A stretch of DNA of 13,834 nt, from assembly GCA_937928385.1 (NCBI GenBank), contig CALEZD010000005.1:1-13834 (forward strand), in the 5' to 3' direction. Made by a program: the position numbers and the translations under genes. Under the pieces are notes generated by a model, which made no database searches, had not been told where the DNA came from, and saw nothing but the letters and a program-made list of their open reading frames with translations. The DNA comes from an uncultured Bacteroidota bacterium. GTDB lineage: Bacteria > Bacteroidota > Bacteroidia > Chitinophagales > Chitinophagaceae. Shown piece after piece: positions 8,516 through 13,834 of this stretch (its first letter is position 1; the number at the start of each line of letters is the position of its first letter).

Positions 8516-9136
8516 CTAACCGAAAATATTTTCCCATTCGCCGGCACCCTGTCGTACCAGTTCGGGTGCGCCTGATGTACAGTCAACAACAGTAGAGGAA
8601 AGAATACTGCCGTGCCCCGCATCAATCACTATATCTACCAGGTGGCCAAATTCATCGTGCATGATTTCGGGGTCTGTAAAGTACTCAACATCACCATCGG
8701 TTGGTAGCGAGGTGCTGAGTAAGGGATTGCCCAACTGCTCCACTATCATCCTGCAAATATTGTGGTCGGGAACACGGATACCTACGGTGTCTTTTTTAGT
8801 TTGCAGCAGTTTTGGCACCTGTTTACTGGCGCTGAATATAAAAGTATAAGGGCCCGGCAGTGCTTTTTTCAGCATCCTGAAAACGGGAGTGTCAATACTC
8901 TTGGTATAATCTGATATATGGCTGAGGTCGGAGCATACGAAAGAGAATTGAGCTTTTTTCGGGTCAATTCCTTTGATGCGGGCAATTCGTTCAATAGCTG
9001 CAGGCTTAGTGATGTCGCATCCTATACCATATATCGTATCGGTAGGGTAGATGATAACACCGCCTTTGCGTAATGTTTCTACCACGGTATCAATATTCCG
9101 TTGCTGCGGATTGTCAGGATGGATATGCAATAACAT
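8516..9136 (-). CDS. YciO-type protein of the YrdC/Sua5 superfamily
   Basis: The superfamily makes threonylcarbamoyl-AMP, the activated precursor of the t6A modification of tRNA. This 206-residue protein is closest to the E. coli YciO branch: the N-terminus IHPDNPQQRNI nearly matches YciO's IHPDNPQQR, and PGPYTFIF, STSLPTDGD and STVVDCTSGAPELVRQG all follow the YciO pattern. The nucleotide and threonine pocket signature GGVIIYPTDTIYGIG is present at 25-39. YciO proteins usually coexist with a true TsaC/Sua5, so the cellular role may differ from t6A synthesis, and automatic annotation as L-threonylcarbamoyladenylate synthase should be read with care. It starts 9 bases after the riboside kinase gene and precedes ligA by 27 bases in the same operon. 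Confidence 0.88.
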   Translation of the reverse strand: MLLHIHPDNPQQRNIDTVVETLRKGGVIIYPTDTIYGIGCDITKPAAIERIARIKGIDPKKAQFSFVCSDLSHISDYTKSIDTPVFRMLKKALPGPYTFIFSASKQVPKLLQTKKDTVGIRVPDHNICRMIVEQLGNPLLSTSLPTDGDVEYFTDPEIMHDEFGHLVDIVIDAGHGSILSSTVVDCTSGAPELVRQGAGEWENIFG

Positions 9137-9145
9137 ATCATAAAG

Positions 9146-9676
9146 TTACGAAAGGATATGTTGTTGTATAGCTTCCAGTGCTTTTTTAAGCCTTTCTTCA
9201 GGAGGGCCGCTTATATCAACCCATGGCCGGCCGCTATTTTGTACTACATCCCTGTATATGTTGTAGAAATAGGTTCGCTCTTCGGGTAAAGGGTGCTCGC
9301 GCAGGGGGTCGTCTTCCCATATCGTATCAATATTGGTCAGCAGGTATATATCATATTTTCGTGCAGCGATGTTTTCTGTGATGAACCTGTGGCAACTGTT
9401 GTACCGGGCATGGCTCCATACCTGTATCACATGCAGGTCAGTATCGCATATCAGTAAACGGTTGGCTTTTGCCACTAATTCATCTTCTGTTGCCAACTGC
9501 CCTTTGGCAATTTCTGTTAAGTCATGCAGCTCGTAAGGACGCTTTAGCTGTTCCAGGTAAGCACGTGCGTATTCAGGCACCCATACGGTATTCAGCTCTG
9601 TTGCCAATGCCGCTGATAATGTGCTTTTGCCTGTAGATTCAGGGCCGATAACTACTATTTTCTTTATATCACTCAT
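9146..9676 (-). CDS. Nicotinamide riboside kinase (NadR C-terminal-type ATPase)
   Basis: This 176-residue P-loop kinase is predicted to phosphorylate nicotinamide riboside to NMN. It corresponds to the C-terminal kinase domain of NadR standing alone, without the NMN adenylyltransferase or the repressor domain. Visible motifs: Walker A GPESTGKS at 11-18, PEYAR at 34-38, Walker B LLICDTD at 74-80, and the lid-like DDPLREHP at 122-129, all typical of NadR-like ATPases. The ATG at 9676 is chosen because it overlaps the pnuC stop in an ATGA arrangement, showing translational coupling. A longer in-frame start at 9709 would add 11 residues of no NadR character and overlap pnuC by 37 bases. The pairing with pnuC strongly supports the substrate. 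The yciO-like gene follows after 9 bases. Confidence 0.9.
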   Translation of the reverse strand: MSDIKKIVVIGPESTGKSTLSAALATELNTVWVPEYARAYLEQLKRPYELHDLTEIAKGQLATEDELVAKANRLLICDTDLHVIQVWSHARYNSCHRFITENIAARKYDIYLLTNIDTIWEDDPLREHPLPEERTYFYNIYRDVVQNSGRPWVDISGPPEERLKKALEAIQQHILS

Positions 9677-10290
9677 GGCTCCTGCTGCAAGTAATACAAT
9701 TTTCTCCACCTGAGATAACCTGACAGTGCCACTATAAACAGGATAACTGTAAGCAATGCTGTGAGCGGAATGCCTTTGTACATAAGCAATGGTATGGCGA
9801 TAGCATTGCTTATGTTCAGCAATATCCAGTTTTCAATTTTATGTTTGGCCAGCAGCCACATACCTGCCCAGGCAAAGGCAGATACCAGGGCATCTGCAAA
9901 TGGTACGTCCGAATCGGTATAAGTACTCAGGGCTATATACAGGACTGTGAAACCGAGTATCACTATTGAGCCTGATATAATCCAGTCTTTTGTATCACAA
10001 TAAGATATAGCGGCTGCATTATTCCCTTCTTTATTGATGCCCCAGCGTATCCAGCCATATATGCTCATCACCAGGTAATAGCCGTTCAGCAAAGCCTCGG
10101 CATACAAACCTACTGATGTCATGATGTACAAGTACAACGATGTGCTGATGATGCCTGCAGGGTATAGCCATACGCTGTTTCGGTTAGCGAGTAACACACT
10201 CACTATGCTGAATAATACAGCAATTATTTCAGTCAATGTAGTTTGCTGAATCTGTTCCGCGAATTGTGTTGCCAGGCTGTGTATGGTCAT
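9673..10290 (-). CDS. pnuC: Nicotinamide riboside transporter PnuC
   Basis: This 205-residue inner-membrane protein has about seven hydrophobic helices and moves nicotinamide riboside into the cell by facilitated diffusion; trapping depends on the kinase encoded next. The family signature is clear: SVWLYPAGIISTSLYLY at 39-55, GLYAEALLNGYYLVMSIYGWIRW at 61-83, VPFADALVSAFAWAGMWLLAKHKIENW at 129-155, and the GYLRWRK end at 191-197. Some Bacteroidota PnuC relatives (PnuT) carry thiamine instead. The adjoining riboside kinase and the absence of a TPP riboswitch favour nicotinamide riboside. It is the first gene of a four-gene operon and overlaps the kinase gene by 4 bases. Its promoter lies so close that the message would be leaderless or nearly so. 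Confidence 0.93.
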   Translation of the reverse strand: MTIHSLATQFAEQIQQTTLTEIIAVLFSIVSVLLANRNSVWLYPAGIISTSLYLYIMTSVGLYAEALLNGYYLVMSIYGWIRWGINKEGNNAAAISYCDTKDWIISGSIVILGFTVLYIALSTYTDSDVPFADALVSAFAWAGMWLLAKHKIENWILLNISNAIAIPLLMYKGIPLTALLTVILFIVALSGYLRWRKLYYLQQEP

Positions 10291-10296
10291 AAACTA

Positions 10297-10326
10297 CAAA
10301 AATAAACCGTCATCGTTATAACACAA
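10297..10326 (-). promoter_or_regulatory. Promoter of the pnuC-NRK-yciO-ligA operon
   Basis: On the minus strand, TTG at 10326-10324 is followed after exactly 19 bases by TATTTTTG at 10304-10297, a full match to the Bacteroidota vegetative promoter. The pnuC ATG begins only 6 bases beyond the -7 box, so the transcript should have a leader of about 0-3 bases. Confidence 0.75.
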
Positions 10327-10361
10327 TATATACGTAACTTTATTAAGTAAGATTAATGGTT

Positions 10362-11720
10362 ATGAAACGAATTTTGCCAATCATATTTGCTATTGCAACC
10401 GCATCCTGCCAGCAGGCCAACAGCCAGATGACCACCCGTGTGGTCGCTAATAACCTGTTCATTCCCTGGGAGATGGTGTATGGCCCCGACGACCATATAT
10501 GGTTTACGCAAAAGAACGGTTATATAAGCCGCCTGGAGCCTGTAACGGGTAGTATAGATACTTTGTATCACGAAGCGAATACTGTGATACAGAGCGAAGG
10601 GGGTATGCTGGGTATGGCGCTCCACCCCGATTTTGCCACCGACCCTTATGTATATGTAGCTTACAATTATTTGCAGGGTACATACAAAGAGCGGATAGTA
10701 CGTTATACTTATAATGGTACCGTGCTTACCAGCCCAACCATATTGCTGGATAATATCAATGGTACGAATATTCACAACGGATGCCGGTTGACTATTATGA
10801 ATTATCAACTGTACATAACTACAGGTGATGCATCCAATCAACCGATTGCACAGAACGTGAATGCAGTAAACGGCAAAACACTACGTATCAATCTTGACGG
10901 CTCTATTCCGGCGGACAACCCCATACCAGGCAGCCCGGTGTGGAGCTGGGGGCACCGCAATGCACAAGGCCTGGTATATGCCAACAACAGGTTCTACAGT
11001 TCTGAGCACGGCCCGGCAAATGATGATGAACTGAATATATTGGAAAAGGGAAGGAATTATGGCTGGCCCAATGTACACGGCTATTGCAATACCACACAGG
11101 AACAAGCCTTCTGTAGCGACTCCAACGTGGTAGAGCCTATAATAGCATGGACGCCCACACTCGCTGTCAGTTCTATTGCTTATTACAACCACCCTATGTT
11201 TCCGTCGTTACAGAACTCAATATTGATGACTACACTTAAAGACAGGAAACTATACGAACTGGAGTTGAACAGCACATTCGATGATGTTATAAACAGTAAT
11301 GTAATATCGCAGGTAAGTGGCGACAGGCTGCGCGCTATATGCATAGACCCCGATGGCAGGATATATATATCTACCAGCAATTCACAGGCATCGGGTACCG
11401 GCAGCAAAGTTGACAAAATCATAGAGATTTATGATCCCACTTATTCTTCGGTAGCCAGGCTGCTGAAGAAGAACAAAGAGCTGGTAGCTATATATCCTAA
11501 CCCGGCAGGGGATGAAATAAATGTCTATAATAATATTCCGTATAGTAAAGGCGGATATAAATACAGCATATTTAATATATCAGGTCAGTTGATGAGTTCG
11601 GGCAACCTGCTGTCGGGCAACAACAAAGTAAATACTACCGGGTTATCGGCGGGCTCATACTTGCTGAAAGTCTTTAATGGCCTGGAGCAGGTAAACAGTA
11701 CTCAATTCAGGAAATTGTAA
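10362..11720 (+). CDS. Secreted PQQ-type glucose/sorbosone dehydrogenase with T9SS sorting domain
   Basis: A beta-propeller protein of the soluble PQQ glucose dehydrogenase/aldose sugar dehydrogenase family, which oxidises sugars outside the cytoplasm. Numbering from an alternative ATG at 10356, the family landmarks are IPWEMVYGPDDHIWFTQ at 36-52, GGMLGMALHPDF at 82-93, and IHNGCRL at 139-145 with the presumed catalytic His140. They continue with LYITTGDA at 152-159, GHRNAQGL at 199-206, and SEHGPANDDELN ... GRNYGWP at 216-238. After about 365 comes a linker and a C-terminal Por/type IX sorting domain: VAIYPNPAGDEINVY, IFNISGQLM, TGLSAGSYLLKV. The signal peptide ends either before Cys18 (ATASC, a weak lipobox) or after Ala-Asn-Ser; secretion and surface attachment through T9SS are expected. 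I prefer ATG 10362 because it gives MKR at the N-terminus. PQQ supply and the actual sugar are unknown. It is divergent from pnuC, and no clear promoter of its own was seen. Confidence 0.9.
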   Translation: MKRILPIIFAIATASCQQANSQMTTRVVANNLFIPWEMVYGPDDHIWFTQKNGYISRLEPVTGSIDTLYHEANTVIQSEGGMLGMALHPDFATDPYVYVAYNYLQGTYKERIVRYTYNGTVLTSPTILLDNINGTNIHNGCRLTIMNYQLYITTGDASNQPIAQNVNAVNGKTLRINLDGSIPADNPIPGSPVWSWGHRNAQGLVYANNRFYSSEHGPANDDELNILEKGRNYGWPNVHGYCNTTQEQAFCSDSNVVEPIIAWTPTLAVSSIAYYNHPMFPSLQNSILMTTLKDRKLYELELNSTFDDVINSNVISQVSGDRLRAICIDPDGRIYISTSNSQASGTGSKVDKIIEIYDPTYSSVARLLKKNKELVAIYPNPAGDEINVYNNIPYSKGGYKYSIFNISGQLMSSGNLLSGNNKVNTTGLSAGSYLLKVFNGLEQVNSTQFRKL

Positions 11721-11737
11721 CAGCCGCACCTCATTTT

Positions 11738-11767
11738 TTGGTTATTTCAGGATTAGTACTATTTTTG
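11738..11767 (+). promoter_or_regulatory. Promoter of tRNA-Phe
   Basis: TTG at 11738-11740 (within a T run ending in G), a spacer of exactly 19 bases, then TATTTTTG at 11760-11767, a full match to TTG-N19-TAnnTTTG. Transcription would start near 11772, about 12 bases before the mature tRNA. The -7 box is identical to that of the pnuC operon. Confidence 0.8.
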
Positions 11768-11783
11768 CCATCCCAAATCAGGG

Positions 11784-11856
11784 GGTGCGGTAGCTCAGTT
11801 GGTAGAGCAAAGGACTGAAAATCCTTGTGTCGGGGGTTCAATTCCCTCCCGCACCA
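11784..11856 (+). tRNA. tRNA-Phe (anticodon GAA)
   Basis: All four arms fold. The acceptor is GGTGCGG (11784-11790) with CCGCACC (11849-11855) and discriminator A11856. The D stem is GCTC/GAGC. The anticodon stem is AAGGA/TCCTT around the loop CTGAAAA, placing anticodon GAA at 11817-11819. The T stem is GGGGG/CCCTC, with one G-T pair, around TTCAATT. The 3' CCA is not encoded (CAG follows), so it must be added after transcription. It has its own promoter and terminator and stands alone as a single-tRNA transcript. Confidence 0.97.
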
Positions 11857-11861
11857 CAGCA

Positions 11862-11897
11862 AAAAAGCCTTTCAGGATTATTTCTGAAAGGCTTTTT
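11862..11897. terminator. Intrinsic terminator after tRNA-Phe, probably bidirectional
   Basis: AAAAAGCCTTTCAG (11862-11875) pairs perfectly with CTGAAAGGCTTTTT (11884-11897) around an 8-base loop, followed by further T-rich sequence. The A run on the left gives a matching T run on the minus strand, so it can also stop the leftward gene cluster that ends at 11979. Confidence 0.92.
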
Positions 11898-11978
11898 CTT
11901 TTGCGCAGAGTATTGATGCTCAGCAACCGGGTATTTTTGTGTTAGAGCTATTGATGGCTTATATCAGGCTCTGAACGC

Positions 11979-12104
11979 TTAACGTAATATCCAATGCAGG
12001 GCCTGTATTAGTGCTGAAACAGCGAGGCATTGCAGCCCCCCAAAAAGCACAACGCCAATAATCAGGTAAATTATTGGCGTTATCGTTTTGATATGCTCTT
12101 TCAT
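11979..12104 (-). CDS. Small single-helix membrane protein, 41 residues
   Basis: A complete short reading frame beginning MKEHIKTITPIIYLIIGVVL and ending in HWILR. It has a basic N-terminus (Lys2, Lys6) followed by a hydrophobic stretch from about 10 to 34, long enough for one membrane helix, then an amphipathic end. It starts 11 bases after the stop of the DUF6326 gene, in the same direction, which suggests translation from the same message. Only the tRNA terminator lies downstream. A competing 62-residue frame (11959-12147) overlaps the DUF6326 gene and has no protein-like character. I know no named family for it. No ribosome binding site is visible, as elsewhere in this window. The case rests on position and on its membrane-protein composition. 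Confidence 0.55.
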   Translation of the reverse strand: MKEHIKTITPIIYLIIGVVLFGGLQCLAVSALIQALHWILR

Positions 12105-12115
12105 GTAATAGTTTT

Positions 12116-12547
12116 TCACGCTTCAGTACGAGGCCACTTCCATGCATAGCGTATAATCAAACAAAGAAGAACGACTTCTACTGCTGCGGCTAACACCATG
12201 TGTGTCCATGCCAGTCCGGCCAAATTAAATAATACATAGGGAATAAACACCGCGGCACTAATGATATTAGCCCAGCGATTTACCTTGGCCGGCAGTACAA
12301 CAGAAAGGAAAATCATCAGTGTAGGAATTGACATTGAAATGAGCGCTACCAAAAGAAATCCCTGCGTGATATCAAATACAAACACTTTTCCTTTCAGAAT
12401 ATCGTCCATCTGCCCGGGCATGTATAAGTGGAAATAGTCAACATAGATATAGAGAAACATAGAACTCGTCCACAGTGCAGCCAGCTTCAGCTTTACATTG
12501 ACTTTCGTGTCTTCCAAAAAATATTCTGTTGCGTTTTGTGTATTCAT
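12116..12547 (-). CDS. DUF6326 family membrane protein
   Basis: This 143-residue protein has four predicted membrane helices, at about 22-40, 62-84, 93-112 and 115-135. The text matches the DUF6326 pattern as I know it: KVNVKLKLAALWTSSMFLYIY near the start, then DYFHLYMPGQ, TQGFLLVALISMSIPTLMIFLSV, LPAKVNRWANI and a C-terminal YAWKWPR. The family has no established biochemical role. The second gene upstream encodes another small four-helix protein, and a 41-residue membrane protein follows at 11 bases, so it sits in a run of envelope genes. A decamer CTTATCAATA lies exactly 7 bases before its ATG and recurs before the upstream gene. Confidence 0.82.
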   Translation of the reverse strand: MNTQNATEYFLEDTKVNVKLKLAALWTSSMFLYIYVDYFHLYMPGQMDDILKGKVFVFDITQGFLLVALISMSIPTLMIFLSVVLPAKVNRWANIISAAVFIPYVLFNLAGLAWTHMVLAAAVEVVLLCLIIRYAWKWPRTEA

Positions 12548-12554
12548 AAACGAC

Positions 12555-12564
12555 TATTGATAAG
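12555..12564 (-). repeat. Intergenic decamer CTTATCAATA, copy 1
   Basis: On the minus strand CTTATCAATA lies 7 bases before the ATG of the DUF6326 gene. An identical copy is at 12998-13007. Confidence 0.4.
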
Positions 12565-12573
12565 ATTTTTGTT

Positions 12574-12984
12574 TTATTGATTTTTTAATATATTTGCTGC
12601 TCTCAACTCTATATACACTAATGACATTATAATAAAAATTTCACCCAGAAAATATATCACTCCTATTCGCGTCAAGTCGTTATAGTAAGAATATAAAAAC
12701 GTTACTATCAAAATACAATACAAGAAATTGCTAATTGCGATTATTCTTAAATATAGTGTCCAATGGTCTTTTAGCAAAAGGCAACAACACATAGAATAAA
12801 CACAATAAACTAGACCTATTACTGATAAGTATGTCAATATGTTTACCGGCATACCAAAGTAATCGCTATAATTCCTTAGAATAACAAACAAGGAAAATGC
12901 AGTTAATGCAGCACCCAAACCATCAAGTAGGAAAAGCGCTTTCGGTTTTCTTGAAAAAAAATCAATTATATTATTCACACTCAT
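12574..12984 (-). CDS. Uncharacterised four-helix membrane protein
   Basis: A protein of 136 residues from ATG 12984, or 138 if an in-frame TTG at 12990 is used. It begins MSVNNIIDFFSRKPKALFLL and has four hydrophobic segments, numbered from the TTG start, at about 17-37, 51-72, 80-101 and 108-128. A cluster of three cysteines (CCC at 68-70) lies in helix two. The opening pattern FFxxKPKALFLLDGLGA and the FGMPVNIL segment remind me of short hypothetical membrane proteins from other Bacteroidota, but I know no function or named domain. It starts about 26 bases after the barrel-protein gene and ends 26 bases before the DUF6326 gene, so all three are probably on one transcript. Codon choice is AT-rich, more so than in the housekeeping genes to the left. 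Confidence 0.78.
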   Translation of the reverse strand: MSVNNIIDFFSRKPKALFLLDGLGAALTAFSLFVILRNYSDYFGMPVNILTYLSVIGLVYCVYSMCCCLLLKDHWTLYLRIIAISNFLYCILIVTFLYSYYNDLTRIGVIYFLGEIFIIMSLVYIELRAANILKNQ

Positions 12985-12997
12985 CTTCAAATTTAGG

Positions 12998-13007
12998 TAT
13001 TGATAAG
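12998..13007 (-). repeat. Intergenic decamer CTTATCAATA, copy 2
   Basis: The same minus-strand decamer as at 12555-12564. It lies 13 bases before ATG 12984, or exactly 7 bases before the alternative TTG start at 12990, matching the spacing of the other copy. Confidence 0.4.
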
Positions 13008-13010
13008 TTG

Positions 13011-13634
13011 TTAAAAATTAAATCCAAAATGAAGTCCAGGTTCAGGTGTCCATTTTGGCCACTTGTCATCTTTTTCTTTAAATCCATTGGGCATTTCAGT
13101 GTAATATGGACGACCGGCAACGCCAAGTGATGGTTCTATAAAAAACCTATCCTTCAATAGCTTAACGTGATAGCCAACCCGGTTAGTGTTGAATATAATG
13201 AAACCATTACCTAACTTGTCGCCGTTCTCATTCTTAAATGTTTGCCACATAGGCATTGCATGTACTGCTACGTAAAGCCCTTTCCATAAATACCTTTGAT
13301 ATGCCAGGCCAATTCCATATTCTCGTATATAACCGGCAAACTTTTCTTCAGGTTTACCGTATGCCTTATTATAAAATGGGTTAATACCAAGTGGCCAGGC
13401 ATGTTTCCAAGTTATGAGTTCAAAAGAAATAACATCTTTGCCCGTAATGCGATAGCCCACATTCAGTTGGGCAAATCCGGGAGGGTTGACGGGGGATAAA
13501 TTACCCAATAAAAACAAGGTACTACCTACGAAACACTTTTTATAAGTACTGTCTGTTTTGGCATACTGTGCACTCACCTGTAAACTGTTTGCCAGCACTA
13601 AAGCAAGTCCAATTTGTAGAATTTTCTTTTGCAA
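13011..13634 (-). CDS. Probable outer-membrane beta-barrel protein
   Basis: A secreted protein of about 207 residues with alternating beta-strand text (FAQLNVGYRITG, YGIGLAYQRYLWKGLYVAVHAMP, FFIEPSLGVAGRPYYTEMP) and a C-terminal aromatic strand, GLHFGFNF, ending in Phe, as outer-membrane barrels do. The signal peptide QKKILQIGLALVLANSLQVSA is cut before Gln. The start is uncertain. The frame opens at a GTG at 13685, but a TACTTTTG promoter box at 13664-13671 lies inside that extension. A TTG at 13634 gives an ideal short signal peptide, so I use it. The protein belongs to no family I can name; size and form suggest a small porin-like or scaffold barrel of about 8 strands (inference). It is the first gene of the leftward envelope cluster. 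Confidence 0.7.
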   Translation of the reverse strand: MQKKILQIGLALVLANSLQVSAQYAKTDSTYKKCFVGSTLFLLGNLSPVNPPGFAQLNVGYRITGKDVISFELITWKHAWPLGINPFYNKAYGKPEEKFAGYIREYGIGLAYQRYLWKGLYVAVHAMPMWQTFKNENGDKLGNGFIIFNTNRVGYHVKLLKDRFFIEPSLGVAGRPYYTEMPNGFKEKDDKWPKWTPEPGLHFGFNF

Positions 13635-13663
13635 TTTTTTGAAATTGATGTTAAACGATGCTG

Positions 13664-13690
13664 CAAAAGTAGATTGGTGAGGCACTTCAA
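13664..13690 (-). promoter_or_regulatory. Likely promoter of the envelope gene cluster
   Basis: On the minus strand, TTG at 13690-13688 and TACTTTTG at 13671-13664 (exact TAnnTTTG) are separated by 16 bases, slightly short of the usual 17-23. Transcription would start near 13659, about 25 bases before the preferred TTG start at 13634. Confidence 0.45.
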
Positions 13691-13718
13691 AACGTTCACT
13701 TAAGTTAAGAAGTGGACC

Positions 13719-13834
13719 TCAGTATTTTTTCCGGAATACTACCGTTTTACTTGCTAAAGGATTCCGCTTTGATGCGTAAATGGCTAGCCTGTGCTGTGGA
13801 GCTGTAAAAATGTACAAACACTTATTAGAAATTA
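13719..13834 (-). other. Doubtful 3' end of a reading frame running off the window
   Basis: A frame open from the window edge to a TGA at 13719-13721 would encode a basic tail including HRLAIYASKRNPLASKTVVF. It is only 37 codons, a length expected by chance fairly often, so it is weak evidence for a gene. The segment is less AT-rich than the cluster next to it. A small inverted repeat, AGTATT (13721-13726) with AATACT (13735-13740), lies at its end. Confidence 0.18.

Noticed and set aside
10335..10342. TAACTTTA as a -7 box for the sugar dehydrogenase gene
   Set aside because: It has one mismatch and no TTG at 17-23 bases upstream, so it is too weak to annotate.
10353..10841. 162-codon open frame on the minus strand opposite the sugar dehydrogenase
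   Set aside because: It is antisense to the signal peptide and first propeller blades of a clear gene, with no motif of its own.
11724..11790. CCGCACC at 11724-11730 is complementary to the tRNA acceptor arm GGTGCGG at 11784-11790
   Set aside because: The 7-base match has a loop of over 50 bases and lies upstream of the tRNA promoter, so it would not be in the tRNA transcript. Likely chance; I see no attachment-site duplication.
11959..12147. 62-codon minus-strand frame overlapping the end of the DUF6326 gene
   Set aside because: Its composition is not protein-like and it overlaps the real gene. The 41-residue frame in the same place is a much better membrane protein.
12988..12995. Minus-strand TAAATTTG fits the -7 box pattern before the four-helix gene
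   Set aside because: Transcription would begin at or inside the start codon, there is no -33 TTG at proper spacing, and the region is AT-rich enough to give such matches by chance.

Overview
The window is chromosomal DNA from a member of the Bacteroidota, most likely of the Chitinophagaceae or a relative (the family is inferred from protein resemblance only). Three observations support the phylum. Several promoters fit the Bacteroidota pattern TTG-N19-TAnnTTTG. Gene starts lack Shine-Dalgarno sequences. One secreted protein ends in a type IX secretion (Por) sorting domain. Methionine synthase also lacks its homocysteine domain, a split form common in this phylum. I see no insertion sequence, prophage, CRISPR array or plasmid gene, and no gene-free stretch longer than 300 bases. 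Bases 1-136 hold nothing I can name.

Layout. 137-1847 (+): a secreted L,D-transpeptidase, then a GAF protein carrying a histidine-kinase dimerisation helix but no ATPase domain. 1851-5225 (-): a two-gene unit of metH (Hcy domain missing) and a PAP2-like membrane protein. 5226-5497: a spacer with the metH promoter. 5498-6370 (+): a protein made of two PAS domains. 6368-6414: a perfect 47-base palindrome containing the stop codons of two convergent genes. 6404-10290 (-): a tight four-gene operon, pnuC, nicotinamide riboside kinase, yciO-like and ligA, under a strong promoter only a few bases from the pnuC start. 10362-11720 (+): a PQQ-type sugar dehydrogenase with a T9SS tail. 11784-11856 (+): tRNA-Phe(GAA) with its own promoter and terminator. 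11979-13634 (-): a compact set of four envelope proteins of unknown role: a probable outer-membrane barrel, a four-helix protein, a DUF6326 protein and a 41-residue single-helix protein. The last 150 bases hold promoter sequence and a doubtful partial reading frame.

How the genes fit together. The clearest story is the pnuC operon: import of nicotinamide riboside, its phosphorylation to NMN, and an NAD+-consuming DNA ligase in one transcript. The most open question is the uncharacterised envelope cluster at 11979-13634. The structurally most striking feature is the palindromic shared terminator at 6368-6414.
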